From Xanthobacter aminoxidans (GTDB taxonomy: Bacteria; Pseudomonadota; Alphaproteobacteria; Rhizobiales; Xanthobacteraceae): a stretch of 64,000 nucleotides of DNA. Location: the NCBI RefSeq assembly GCF_023571765.1, contig NZ_JAMJXC010000002.1:248001-312000 (forward strand), in the 5' to 3' direction. The notes beneath the pieces are model-generated. The model ran no database searches. It had not been told where the DNA came from and saw only the letters and a list, made by a program, of their open reading frames with translations. Position numbers and translations under genes: made by a program. Below, piece by piece: positions 29,417-37,321 of the stretch (position 1 is its first letter; each line of letters opens with the position of its first letter).

Positions 29417-29924
29417 GCGTATCCACTGGATCATGGCGGCCCTGGTGATCCTCGTGATCCCGCTGGGGTTTGCCATGATGAACATGGATTCCGGCCCCAC
29501 GCAGGACCGGCTGTTCGATCTCCACCGCTCCATCGGCTTCACCATCCTCTGCCTCGCGGTGATCCGCGTGCTGATTCGCATCCTCAATCCGCCTCCAGCC
29601 CCGCCCGAGGGCATGCCGAAGGCACTCTGGATCGTCGCCAATTCGGTGCATTACGCCCTCTATGTGCTGATCTTCGTCATGCCCGTGCTCGGGTGGCTGG
29701 CCTCCAACGCCTTCGGCAGCGCGGTGAGTATCTTCGGGCTATTTACGCTGCCCAACATCGTCGCAAAGAACGACGCCCTCGCCGATCTCTTCGGCGACTG
29801 GCACGCGCGGCTCGGCTTCGTCATGACCGCGCTGGTAATCATGCACGCGGGGGCGGGCCTTTGGCATGGCGTCATCCTGCGCGACGGCGTGCTCTCGCGC
29901 ATGTGGCCGGGCCTGTCGCGCTGA
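29373..29924 (+). CDS. Cytochrome b561 family protein
   Basis: A 183-residue four-helix membrane protein starting MNSTSHPEPYAPPARRIHW. The haem-ligand His residues are RIHW, LHRSIGF, VHYALYV and the WHARLGF/IMHAGAGLWH helix, with the family end VILRDGVLSRM. It should pass electrons across the inner membrane, possibly for superoxide or quinone redox. GGAGG about 11 bases before the ATG supports independent initiation. It is in the same frame as the preceding reductase with no stop between them. Confidence 0.88.
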   Translation: MNSTSHPEPYAPPARRIHWIMAALVILVIPLGFAMMNMDSGPTQDRLFDLHRSIGFTILCLAVIRVLIRILNPPPAPPEGMPKALWIVANSVHYALYVLIFVMPVLGWLASNAFGSAVSIFGLFTLPNIVAKNDALADLFGDWHARLGFVMTALVIMHAGAGLWHGVILRDGVLSRMWPGLSR

Positions 29925-30001
29925 TCGAGGAGCTGCGGCGCCGCGTTCCGTTAACGATTGGCGCTCCCAAAAAACCGTTCGGTTTCCGGCCGCTGTTTCC
30001 G

Positions 30002-30030
30002 TTGACATGCCGGCGAAGCACTCCTACCTC
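30002..30030 (+). promoter_or_regulatory. Candidate promoter of hpf
   Basis: TTGACA at 30002-30007 is spaced 17 bases from TACCTC. The -35 is a full match, the -10 is weak. An inverted repeat CTACCT-CTTT-AGGTAG (30024-30039) overlaps the -10. Confidence 0.4.
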
Positions 30031-30062
30031 TTTAGGTAGCCGGCCGGTTTGCAATGCATGAG

Positions 30063-30082
30063 ACGGTCCCTCGCGGGACCGT
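30063..30082 (+). promoter_or_regulatory. Leader hairpin before hpf
   Basis: A perfect eight-base stem (ACGGTCCC / GGGACCGT) with a TCGC loop lies 19 bases before the hpf start, close enough to affect ribosome access or mRNA stability. It has no T-run, so termination is unlikely. Confidence 0.4.
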
Positions 30083-30101
30083 TCATAGGGGATCAAATCG
30101 C

Positions 30102-30686
30102 ATGGCCCTACGCGTGTCCGGAAAGAATCTCGACGTCGGCGAAGCTCTTCGCCAGCGTTTGACCGAGCGGGTCTCGGAAGTCCTCGAAAAATACTTCGAC
30201 GGTGGATGGTCAGGGCACGTGACCGTCACGAGGGACGGCTCCGGCTACCGCTCCGAATGCATGCTTCATCTTGATTCGGGCGTGAACCTTCAGGCGCACG
30301 GCAATGCGCAGGATCCGAATGCCTGCGCCGACGTGGCGGTCGAGAAGATCGAGAAGCGCCTCCGCCGCTACAAGCAGCGCCTCAAGGATCGTCACGGGCA
30401 TGGCAACGGCAATGGTGTCGATCATGCCGCCCAGAGCTACATCCTGAGCGCCGCGCCCGAAACCGAGACCGAAGAAGAACTCGTCGGCTGGAGCCCGACC
30501 GTGGTGGCGGAGCAGGTGACGCGCCTGCGCACGCTCTCGGTGGCGGATGCCGTCGTGGAGCTCGACATCACCGGTGCTCCCGTCGTGGTCTTCCGCCACG
30601 CCGGCCATGGCCGAGTCAGCGTCGTCTACCGCCGGCCCGACGGCCATGTGGGGTGGATCGACCCGGGCTCCGAGGAATTGCACTAG
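30102..30686 (+). CDS. hpf: Long-form ribosome hibernation promoting factor
   Basis: A 194-residue Hpf. The N-terminal S30AE domain (ALRVSGKNLDVGEALRQRL) is joined by a variable linker to the C-terminal dimerisation domain (VFRHAGHGRVSVVYRRPDGH and GWIDP). Long Hpf joins 70S ribosomes into inactive 100S dimers in starvation. The ATG at 30102 fits the family; the frame extends 48 bases upstream through the leader hairpin. ptsN follows, a conserved neighbour; rpoN, often upstream, is absent here. Confidence 0.94.
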   Translation: MALRVSGKNLDVGEALRQRLTERVSEVLEKYFDGGWSGHVTVTRDGSGYRSECMLHLDSGVNLQAHGNAQDPNACADVAVEKIEKRLRRYKQRLKDRHGHGNGNGVDHAAQSYILSAAPETETEEELVGWSPTVVAEQVTRLRTLSVADAVVELDITGAPVVVFRHAGHGRVSVVYRRPDGHVGWIDPGSEELH

Positions 30687-31083
30687 AACCACGCGCGGGG
30701 GGCCTGCTTGCAGGCTCCCCGATGCGCACGGAAGATCTTGGAAGTCGAGCCCGGGCGGGAACGGTGCCCTCTCGGGTCATGGCAATGCCGGGGGGCAGAT
30801 GCTGAAAGCCGTGCCGGAGCCTTGCCAAGCGGGCGGGCCGGGACGCTTCGGAACAGCGCCGACCCGCACCAACGAATCTCTGCGCATACCGCCCCGGCTT
30901 GAGCCGGAGGCTGGTTAACGCTAGATGGAGGCCGCATGAAGACCTCCGGGAGGGACAACCCTCCCGCGTTTTGAATGGGGACGGAGCAATGCATCGGCGC
31001 TTTGGGGGCGCCGCCGCCTTTGATCCGTTCCTTGCGTCCGCCGCTTTACCGAGCCTCGGCCGCTCGCCCCAGGGACCTGATCG
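30687..31083 (+). other. Gene-free stretch between hpf and ptsN with hairpins
   Basis: No supported gene of normal size is present. Three inverted repeats occur: GCCTGC-TT-GCAGGC within 30698-30720, probably ending hpf mRNA; CCGGCT-TG-AGCCGG near 30892-30905; and CGGGAGGG-ACAA-CCCTCCCG at 30947-30966 followed by CGTTTTG, which is terminator-like. The third lies inside a 12-codon frame with its own ribosome site (30936-30974), so an attenuator-like arrangement before ptsN is conceivable. Confidence 0.4.
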
Positions 31084-31548
31084 ATGCCGCTCGCCGACCT
31101 CCTTGCCCCGGACGCAGTGTTTCCGATGCTGCGGGCGAGCAGCAAGAAACAGGCCCTGCAGGAACTCTCCCACCATGCAGCCCTGCTGATGGGCCGCGAC
31201 CAGCGGGACATCTTCGATACGCTGCTGCAGCGCGAGCGCCTGGGCTCGACCGGGGTCGGCAACGGCATCGCCATTCCGCACGGCAAGCTCCCCGGTCTCA
31301 CCAAGCTGTTCGGCCTGTTCGCGCGGCTGGAGAAGCCCATCGATTTCGAATCGCTGGACGGCGCGCCGGTGGACCTCGTGTTCCTGCTTCTGGCTCCTGA
31401 AGCCGCCGGCGCGGATCACCTCAAGGCGTTGGCACGGGTTGCCCGAATGCTGCGAGACCCCGATGTTGTGGAAAAGCTCCGGGCCACGCGCGATGCCGGC
31501 GCGATGCACGCTCTGCTGACCGCCACCTCGGCCTCAAACGCTGCCTGA
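31084..31548 (+). CDS. ptsN: PTS IIA-like nitrogen regulatory protein
   Basis: A 154-residue EIIA-Ntr. The phosphorylated His is in GNGIAIPHGKLPGL, and RERLGSTGVG is conserved. PtsN is the last acceptor of the PTS-Ntr phosphorelay (PtsP-PtsO-PtsN) and regulates potassium transport, stringent response and metabolism by direct contacts. It follows hpf at a distance. kup, a potassium transporter of the kind the relay can affect, lies 7 kb away. Confidence 0.94.
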   Translation: MPLADLLAPDAVFPMLRASSKKQALQELSHHAALLMGRDQRDIFDTLLQRERLGSTGVGNGIAIPHGKLPGLTKLFGLFARLEKPIDFESLDGAPVDLVFLLLAPEAAGADHLKALARVARMLRDPDVVEKLRATRDAGAMHALLTATSASNAA

Positions 31549-31567
31549 GCACGAGCGGCAACAAAAA

Positions 31568-31589
31568 GCCGGGTCGTTGCCGACCCGGC
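31568..31589 (-). terminator. Terminator between ptsN and the DUF1150 gene
   Basis: A perfect nine-base stem (GCCGGGTCG / CGACCCGGC) with loop TTGC. Read on the minus strand it is followed by TTTTTGTT, giving a good intrinsic terminator for the Hsp20-DUF1150 transcript. It may also slow plus-strand transcription from ptsN. Confidence 0.8.
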
Positions 31590-31632
31590 GGGAAAATTCA
31601 GAACCTTAGCCCGTTGACCGGCCTTCCGGCCG

Positions 31633-31899
31633 TCAGTGCACGCTGACGGTCACCAGCTCGTGCTGCATGGCATTGGCCAGCGCGGCCTCGCGGCTGTCGG
31701 TCAGCATGATGGGCGTGCCATCGGCTGCGTGCAGCGTGAACAAGGTCATGCCGGGCGCGATCTCCGGCGCCTGCGGGAACAGGGACGGCACGTCCTCCGA
31801 CTTGATGCTGCGCACGTAGGCGATTTCGCCGCCGCCCAGGACAGCCAGAGCCTCCGGGGTGATGTCCGCCAGGACTTCGTGTTCGGTATCGTGGGTCAT
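31633..31899 (-). CDS. DUF1150 family protein
   Basis: An 88-residue protein starting at the ATG at 31899 with GAGGAG about eight bases upstream. Family features are LGGGEIAYVRSIKSEDVPSL and ALANAMQHELVTVSVH. The function is unknown, but DUF1150 genes are recurrent downstream partners of small heat-shock genes in Hyphomicrobiales. Here it begins 43 bases after hsp20 and shares its terminator, so heat-induced co-expression is likely. Confidence 0.88.
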   Translation of the reverse strand: MTHDTEHEVLADITPEALAVLGGGEIAYVRSIKSEDVPSLFPQAPEIAPGMTLFTLHAADGTPIMLTDSREAALANAMQHELVTVSVH

Positions 31900-31942
31900 C
31901 AATCTACTCCTCTACTCCTGGCAAATCCGGCACCTCTCCCCT

Positions 31943-32368
31943 TCACGAGCGGGAGACGATGTCGATTCGCTTGGCGTGGCGGGCCGGCTCGGGGCGAACC
32001 AGATCCACGGACAGGAGGCCGTGCTTCAATTCGGCACCCAGCACATTCATGCCTTCAGCGAGCACGAAGGTGCGCTGGAACTGCCGGGCGGCGATCCCCC
32101 GGTGCAGGAAAGTCCGGCCCTGTCCATCCTCGACCTGACGGCCCCGAATGGTCAGCTCCTTCTCCTCCAGCACGACCTCAAGCTGCTCCGCCGTGAAGCC
32201 CGCCACCGCCAGGGTGATCCTGAGGCGCAGCGGCTCACCGGCGGCTTCGATCCTCTCCACATTGTAGGGAGGATACCCGTCCGCGCTCTTGGCCACCCGG
32301 TCGAGCGCCCGCTCGACCTCGTCGAACCCCAGAAGAAAGGGGGACGACAGGGAAGACATCCGCGACAT
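31943..32368 (-). CDS. Hsp20 family small heat-shock protein
   Basis: A 141-residue IbpA-like protein. The alpha-crystallin domain runs from about YNVERI to VLAEGMNVLGAEL, with the edge strand LSVDL; RTFLHRGIAARQFQRTFVLA is the typical core. A short IxI-like tail follows. It holds unfolding proteins for DnaK/ClpB during heat stress. It is preceded by a sigma-32-type promoter and a thermometer-like hairpin covering its ribosome site, and is followed by DUF1150. Confidence 0.94.
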   Translation of the reverse strand: MSRMSSLSSPFLLGFDEVERALDRVAKSADGYPPYNVERIEAAGEPLRLRITLAVAGFTAEQLEVVLEEKELTIRGRQVEDGQGRTFLHRGIAARQFQRTFVLAEGMNVLGAELKHGLLSVDLVRPEPARHAKRIDIVSRS

Positions 32369-32372
32369 CAGC

Positions 32373-32396
32373 CAAAGTCCTCGTCAAGCGACTTTG
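32373..32396 (-). promoter_or_regulatory. ROSE-type RNA thermometer hairpin over the hsp20 ribosome-binding site
   Basis: Read 5-prime to 3-prime on the minus strand, CAAAGTCGCT pairs with AGGACTTTG across a UGACG loop. One unpaired G interrupts the stem exactly as in the ROSE consensus, where U-(U/C)-G-C-U faces the AGGA ribosome site. The AGGA lies about nine bases before the hsp20 ATG. A second hairpin (GGCATG / CATGCC) lies upstream at 32405-32428. ROSE elements control small heat-shock genes in rhizobia and relatives; function here is inferred from fit. Confidence 0.75.
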
Positions 32397-32462
32397 CATT
32401 GCCGGGCATGCACCTATCCGGCCATGCCCGCCGGGACCCTCTCGGCATCCCGACAAGGGTGC

Positions 32463-32491
32463 ATATGGGGGGCACCCCATCCCCCCGCAAG
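32463..32491 (-). promoter_or_regulatory. Sigma-32 (RpoH) promoter of hsp20
   Basis: On the minus strand CTTGCGG is separated by 14 bases from CCCCATAT. This is a close match to the RpoH consensus CTTGAAA-N13/14-CCCCATnT. The predicted transcript would start near 32456 and carry a leader of about 88 bases that includes the thermometer hairpins. Confidence 0.75.
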
Positions 32492-32511
32492 GCTCGATGC
32501 CGCGGGTGGAC

Positions 32512-34221
32512 TCAGGCGGCGCGGCGCGGGCCCACGGTCTGGCGCGGGGCGAAGCTGTCGGCGTCGGCCGCATGCCACTCGGCGGCATAGGGTGTCTCGT
32601 CCGGCGCATCCAGAAGGGAACCCGCCTCAAGGAAGGTGTAGATGCGGTCGAGCGCCTTGACCTCGATGGGACTCACCCGGTGCCAGACGTGATGGGGCAA
32701 GAGGTCGCCGGGATGCTCCAGCCCCGCCGCCGCGATCAGTTCCGCCAGCGCGTGCACCGTATGCCGGTGGAAGCTCGCCACCCGCTCCGCCTTCTCGTCC
32801 ACGACGAGGCCGCGTTGCAGGTGAGGATCGTTGGTGGTGACGCCCGTCGGGCAGGTGCCGGTGTGGCAGCGCATGGACATGACGCAGCCGAGCGAGAACA
32901 TGAAGGCGCGGGCCGCGTTGCACCAGTCGGCACCGATGGCCATGTTGGCGGCCATGGAGAAACCGGACGTGACCTTGCCTGAGGCGGCGAGGCGCACATT
33001 CTGCCGGAGCCCGGTGCCCACCAATGCGTTGCGCATCAGGATGAGCCCTTCGCGCAGCGGCATGCCCAGATGGTCCGCGAGCTCGTGGGGCGCGGCGCCG
33101 GTGCCGCCCTCCGCCCCGTCGACCACGACGAAATCGGGCTGGATGCCGGTCTTCACCATGGCCTTGGCGAGGGCGAACACCTCGCTGGGATGGCCGACGC
33201 ACAGCTTGATGCCCACCGGCTTGCCGCCGGACAGCTCCCGCAATTGCGCGACGAATTCCATCATCTGGGCCGGCGTCGAAAAGGCGGAGTGACGCGACGG
33301 CGAGATGCAGTCCTCGCCCAGCGGGATTCCCCGGATCTCGGCGATCTCCGGCGTTACCTTGGCGGCCGGCAGCACGCCGCCGTGACCCGGCTTGGCGCCT
33401 TGGGACAGCTTGATCTCCACCATCTTCACCTGGGGATCGGTCGCGCGCTCGGCGAAGCGCTCGGGCGAGAAGGTACCATCGCGGTTGCGGGCGCCGAAAT
33501 AGCCGGAACCCAGCTCCCACACGATGTCTCCGCCGTGGATGCGGTGATAGGGCGACAGTCCGCCCTCGCCCGTGTCGTGATAGCAGCCGGCGGTCTTCGC
33601 CCCGAGGTTCAGCGCCTCGATGGCGTTGCGTCCCAGAGAGCCGAAGCTCATGGCGGAGACGTTCAAAACCGAGGCGGAATAAGGCTTTGCGCAGGCACTG
33701 CCGCCCACCGTCACCCGGAACGGCTCGTGCGCCACCGGCGCCGGGGCGAGGGAGTGGGTCATCCACTCATACTCGGCCGCATAGGTGTCGAGCTCGGTGC
33801 CGAAGGGCTGGCGGTCTTCCTCGTTCTTGGCGCGGGCGTAGATGATCGACCGGTCCTCGCGGTTGTAGGGCCGCTCGGACTGGTCGTCCTCCATCAGATA
33901 CTGCCGGAGATAAGGGCGCATCGCCTCGAAGATCCAGCGCACCGAGCCGATCACCGGGTAGTTGCGCAGCAGCGAGTGCTCGGACTGGGTGACGTCGAAA
34001 ATCCCAACCAGAACAAGGGGAAAGAGCACGCAGAAGACGATCAGCCACGCCTGGTGGGAAGTGAAGGACAGCAGGAGGCTGACGAGCGCGATCACCGTCA
34101 CGGCGATGAACACGCTCCAACGCCGCAGCAACCCGCGGGCGCTGGAGGACATGAACAGGCCATCCGCACCGCCTTCGGGCTGGGGGGCGGACTTGTATTC
34201 GGGCTTGGTGGCGACGGGCAT
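32512..34221 (-). CDS. FMN-binding glutamate synthase family protein
   Basis: A 569-residue protein. Two N-terminal membrane segments lie at about 30-75 (VFIAVTVIALVSLLLSF, IVFCVLFPLVLVGIF). The rest is the GltB2-like FMN barrel: AMSFGSLGRNAIEALNLGAK, EIKLSQGAKPGHGG, DGAEGGTGAAPHELADHLG and the iron-sulfur Cys cluster in CVMSMRCHTGTCPTGV. There is no amidotransferase domain, so it is not a complete glutamate synthase. Its electron donor and true substrate are unknown; the anchor places it at the membrane. Confidence 0.88.
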   Translation of the reverse strand: MPVATKPEYKSAPQPEGGADGLFMSSSARGLLRRWSVFIAVTVIALVSLLLSFTSHQAWLIVFCVLFPLVLVGIFDVTQSEHSLLRNYPVIGSVRWIFEAMRPYLRQYLMEDDQSERPYNREDRSIIYARAKNEEDRQPFGTELDTYAAEYEWMTHSLAPAPVAHEPFRVTVGGSACAKPYSASVLNVSAMSFGSLGRNAIEALNLGAKTAGCYHDTGEGGLSPYHRIHGGDIVWELGSGYFGARNRDGTFSPERFAERATDPQVKMVEIKLSQGAKPGHGGVLPAAKVTPEIAEIRGIPLGEDCISPSRHSAFSTPAQMMEFVAQLRELSGGKPVGIKLCVGHPSEVFALAKAMVKTGIQPDFVVVDGAEGGTGAAPHELADHLGMPLREGLILMRNALVGTGLRQNVRLAASGKVTSGFSMAANMAIGADWCNAARAFMFSLGCVMSMRCHTGTCPTGVTTNDPHLQRGLVVDEKAERVASFHRHTVHALAELIAAAGLEHPGDLLPHHVWHRVSPIEVKALDRIYTFLEAGSLLDAPDETPYAAEWHAADADSFAPRQTVGPRRAA

Positions 34222-34360
34222 GGGCAGTCTCCTTCGCCGCCAAGCTAGTCGATTTGGCGCCGGAGGGGAGCACCGGCGCGATAAAAAAGACGCGTCGAAT
34301 CAAAGGCATGAATGTGCGGTGCGGCATTGGCGATCCACCGCCCGCCGCACTGCACGCGTC

Positions 34361-35284
34361 TCAGGCCAGGGCGTCGGCGTGGCTGGCGAAGCTGTCGGCG
34401 AGGGCGCGCAGGCGCACGATCTGGTCAGGCAACTCGCGCCAGTAGCGGCGGTTCAGCTCCAGATTGACGATGGTGCCGGCCGGGAAGGCGCAGCGGCGGG
34501 CGACGAGGTCCCAGTCGATGCCGCCCCAGCCCAGCGGCAGGTGCAGATCGCCTTCGCCGAGGCCGGCCCGCTCGGCATCGTCGATGGCCCAGCTTTCCTG
34601 AGGCCTGCCAAAGCTTTCGTGGACATGGACGTGGTGGGCATAGGGGGCCAGAGCGGCGATCTCGGCGGCGAAGTCCACCCGGGCGTCGGTGGACCGCAGG
34701 AGGGCGTGGCTCACGTCCAGGGTGGCGCGGACGTGGGGGTGGTCGATGGCGTCCAGCTCTCCGGCGAGGCGCGAGGGCAGCGCCGTCTCGCGCATGGCCT
34801 CGTAGCGGAAGATGTTTTCCACGCAAAGGGTTACGCCTGCCACGCCGGCCTTGTCGCCGGCCTTGAGCAAGGCGTTGCGCTGCCGCTCATAGGCCATCGC
34901 CACATCATCGTCCCCCCGGACGCAGCCGGAGTGGAGGACGAGGTGGGGGGCGGAAAGTGCGCCGGCTATGGCGATCATGGCGTCCAGGAAGGCCTCGTGA
35001 CGGGGGAGGCGCTCCTTCGGGGACATGAGATTGATGGCGAGCGGCCCGTGCACGGTGTAGCCGAAGGGGCGGTCGCGGGTGGCGGCGACGAGGCGATCGA
35101 GGCGGTCCTGCAGTACCCGGCCGTCCACCACCAGCGTCCAGGCGAAGACGGGAAGCTCAACGAAATCAACGCCCAGACGCTCAGCCTCATCGAGGGCGGC
35201 GGGCAGGTCGTCGAAGTCCGGCGACGTGGTTCGGATGGAATATCCGATGCCCCGGATGGCGGGAAAAGGCGTGCGCGCGTCCAT
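34361..35284 (-). CDS. TIM-barrel protein of the sugar phosphate isomerase/epimerase family
   Basis: A 307-residue protein with an AP-endonuclease-2-like fold. Metal-ligand candidates appear in VLHSGC, LCVENIF, ATLDVSHALL and HHVHVHESFG, in the order expected for xylose-isomerase-like barrels. The reaction is not predictable; members isomerise or epimerise sugars or cyclitols. It stands alone on the minus strand between the glutamate-synthase-like gene and a GATase gene. Confidence 0.85.
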   Translation of the reverse strand: MDARTPFPAIRGIGYSIRTTSPDFDDLPAALDEAERLGVDFVELPVFAWTLVVDGRVLQDRLDRLVAATRDRPFGYTVHGPLAINLMSPKERLPRHEAFLDAMIAIAGALSAPHLVLHSGCVRGDDDVAMAYERQRNALLKAGDKAGVAGVTLCVENIFRYEAMRETALPSRLAGELDAIDHPHVRATLDVSHALLRSTDARVDFAAEIAALAPYAHHVHVHESFGRPQESWAIDDAERAGLGEGDLHLPLGWGGIDWDLVARRCAFPAGTIVNLELNRRYWRELPDQIVRLRALADSFASHADALA

Positions 35285-35449
35285 GGGCGATGCTCCCTCG
35301 GGGATTTTTCGCCTCAGGCTAGCGAAGAGAAATGAGACGCCTGTGACAGCCGGCCGGCTGATCGAACTGTACAGAAGAATCGGCGGGGTTCAGCATCGAT
35401 TCAGGTGGGGTATCGGTGCCATCAGGCACTGTCAGTCCCGAACACCCCC

Positions 35450-36199
35450 TCAGATACCACCATTCTCGTCGAGCGCGATCGCGCGCCCGTCCTCTTCCCC
35501 GGTGGCGAAGATGGTGGCGAGGAAGGCATCGAGCCAGCTCACCACCGCGCCGTCGTGGAGCGCCCATCCGGCGAGATGGGCCTCCCCTGGCTGGGCGCCC
35601 TTCCGGCTGAAGCGGTGGGCGCCGCGCTCGATCCAGGTCACCATCATCTCCCGCGTCACCTCGGGATGGAACTGGACGCCCCAGGCGGCCCCCGCCCGGA
35701 AGGCCTGGTTGGGGAAGACGGTGCCGGTGGCGAGCAGCTCGGCACCGGCGGGCACGTCGAAGCCCTCGGTGTGCCAGTGATAGACATGGCCCGGCCACGG
35801 CATCAGCGCGGCGCCGGCCTCCGTGGCGCGGAGCGGGTAATAGCCCATCTCGCAGATGCCCTCGGCGTGGGGGGCCACCTGCCCGCCCAGCGCCCGGGCG
35901 AGGATCTGCGCGCCGAGGCAGATGCCGAGGGTGGGGAGGTCCGCGGCCAGCGCCCGCTCCATCAGCCGGGTCTCGGCGCGGATGAAGTCGCTGTCGTCAT
36001 TGGCGCTCATGGGGCCGCCGAAGACGAGGAGGCCGGCGTGGTGCGCGAAGGTGTCCGGCAGGGGATCGCCCAGCGCCGGACGGCGCACGTCCAGCGCGAA
36101 CCCCCGCGCCTTCAGGCGCTCGCCCACGCGGCCGGGCGTGGAGCGCTCCTGATGGAGCACCACCAAGAGGGTGCGCGGGTCGTCTTCCGGTGCGGCCAC
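35450..36199 (-). CDS. Class I glutamine amidotransferase-like protein
   Basis: A 249-residue stand-alone GATase with GTG start. The nucleophile elbow is GICLGAQILARALGG, and the His-Glu pair is in GVQFHPEVT. This subgroup resembles YfeJ/GuaA-like amidotransferases and gamma-glutamyl hydrolases lacking a synthetase partner. The substrate is not clear. It starts 11 bases after the TerB gene ends, so the two are probably co-transcribed. Confidence 0.88.
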   Translation of the reverse strand: MAAPEDDPRTLLVVLHQERSTPGRVGERLKARGFALDVRRPALGDPLPDTFAHHAGLLVFGGPMSANDDSDFIRAETRLMERALAADLPTLGICLGAQILARALGGQVAPHAEGICEMGYYPLRATEAGAALMPWPGHVYHWHTEGFDVPAGAELLATGTVFPNQAFRAGAAWGVQFHPEVTREMMVTWIERGAHRFSRKGAQPGEAHLAGWALHDGAVVSWLDAFLATIFATGEEDGRAIALDENGGI

Positions 36200-36210
36200 G
36201 GCGCGCCCCC

Positions 36211-36687
36211 TCAGGCCGGCGTGTCGCCGCCTTCGGTCTCCTCGCGCACCTCGCGGCGGATGCGGATGCGGTCGCGGGAGCCGACGTTCAGAAGCTCGGC
36301 GGCGCGCCAGACGAGATTGTCCTCGAACTCGGAGAGGCCGCCGTCCGCATATGCCACCTCGAACATCATCTCGACGATGCGCAGGCGCCCTTCCTCATCC
36401 AGCGCCCGGTTGAGCACGCTGGTGAAGGCGTAGAGGTCCACCGCCTCGGCGTCCTTGGCGATGGCCAGCTCCACCAGCTGCTCGGTCTCGACCTCGTCGA
36501 GGGCGAAGCGACCGGCGAGGATGGTCTTGAGCACCGCCCGCTCTTCCGGCGTCACCGCCCCGTCGATGGACATGACGTGCACCAGCAGCGCCGCGGCGGC
36601 GAGGCGATAGTCGGTCTCGTCGAAGGCGGCGGCCTCGCGGTGGCCTCCGGTGATGTCGGAGATGAAGTCGGAGAGGGTGCGGAACAT
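36211..36687 (-). CDS. TerB family protein
   Basis: A 158-residue, mostly helical, acidic protein with the TerB_N/TerB core: HVMSIDGAVTPEERAVLKTI and VAYADGGLSEFEDNLVWRAA. TerB domains are associated with metal and tellurite stress and envelope functions, but this single-domain form in alphaproteobacteria has no proven role and no ter operon surrounds it. Confidence 0.88.
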   Translation of the reverse strand: MFRTLSDFISDITGGHREAAAFDETDYRLAAAALLVHVMSIDGAVTPEERAVLKTILAGRFALDEVETEQLVELAIAKDAEAVDLYAFTSVLNRALDEEGRLRIVEMMFEVAYADGGLSEFEDNLVWRAAELLNVGSRDRIRIRREVREETEGGDTPA

Positions 36688-36789
36688 GCCTCTGGGTCCT
36701 GGGGCTCGGGGCTCGGGCTCCTTTCGCCTGTGCCATGACGGCTGCGGCGGTGCAAGGGAGGAAGACGGACCCGATCCGGAGGACGCCCC

Positions 36790-37194
36790 TCAAGAGCCCG
36801 GAAACAGCTCCACGTGTGTCTCCGCGGTCCGGCCGAAATAGAGGGCGCGGCGGCCGGGGAAGGAGACGATGTAGCCGGCGCAGCCGGCCGCCGCCGCCGT
36901 CTCGCAGAAGCCGCGATAGGTGTAGCCCGGCACCTGCTGCTGCGCCTCGCGGATCGCGGCCTTAAGGCGATCGGTGTCGAAGGCGGGCGCGATGGCCGTC
37001 GCGACACGGTGGGCGGGCAGCTCCAGGCTGTCGCCGTCGGGCAGATAATAGGTGGCGGTGGCGCGGCGCAGATCCACCGCATAGCTCTCGAATCCGGCGG
37101 CGATGAGCGTGCCCACGATCTCCGGAAAGATCATGGTGTCGCCCTCCGCGGCGGCAAGACAGGCGCGGGCAATGGCCTTCTGCTCGTCGGTCAT
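36790..37194 (-). CDS. DUF1398 family protein
   Basis: A 134-residue protein with the DUF1398 (YbcV-like) pattern: GFESYAVDLRRATATYYLPD, GYTYRGFCETAAAAGCAGYI and the end GRTAETHVELFP. The family is small, cytosolic and uncharacterised. It lies alone between the TerB gene and the YbhN-like gene; the nearest neighbours give no functional clue. Confidence 0.82.
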   Translation of the reverse strand: MTDEQKAIARACLAAAEGDTMIFPEIVGTLIAAGFESYAVDLRRATATYYLPDGDSLELPAHRVATAIAPAFDTDRLKAAIREAQQQVPGYTYRGFCETAAAAGCAGYIVSFPGRRALYFGRTAETHVELFPGS

Positions 37195-37321
37195 GGCTTC
37201 GCCCCAGGGCTCATTCGGCGGGAACAGCCGTCATGCTGCCGTGCCCGGCGACCTGCCGCAACAGGCGCTCCGGCGTTTCCCGCTCCGCCGACGTCGCGCC
37301 GGAGCCGTGTTCCGCTGAAGC

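Noticed and set aside
30616-31509. 297-codon minus-strand frame across hpf end, gap and ptsN
   Set aside because: It is a shadow of ptsN in GC-rich DNA and has no domain.
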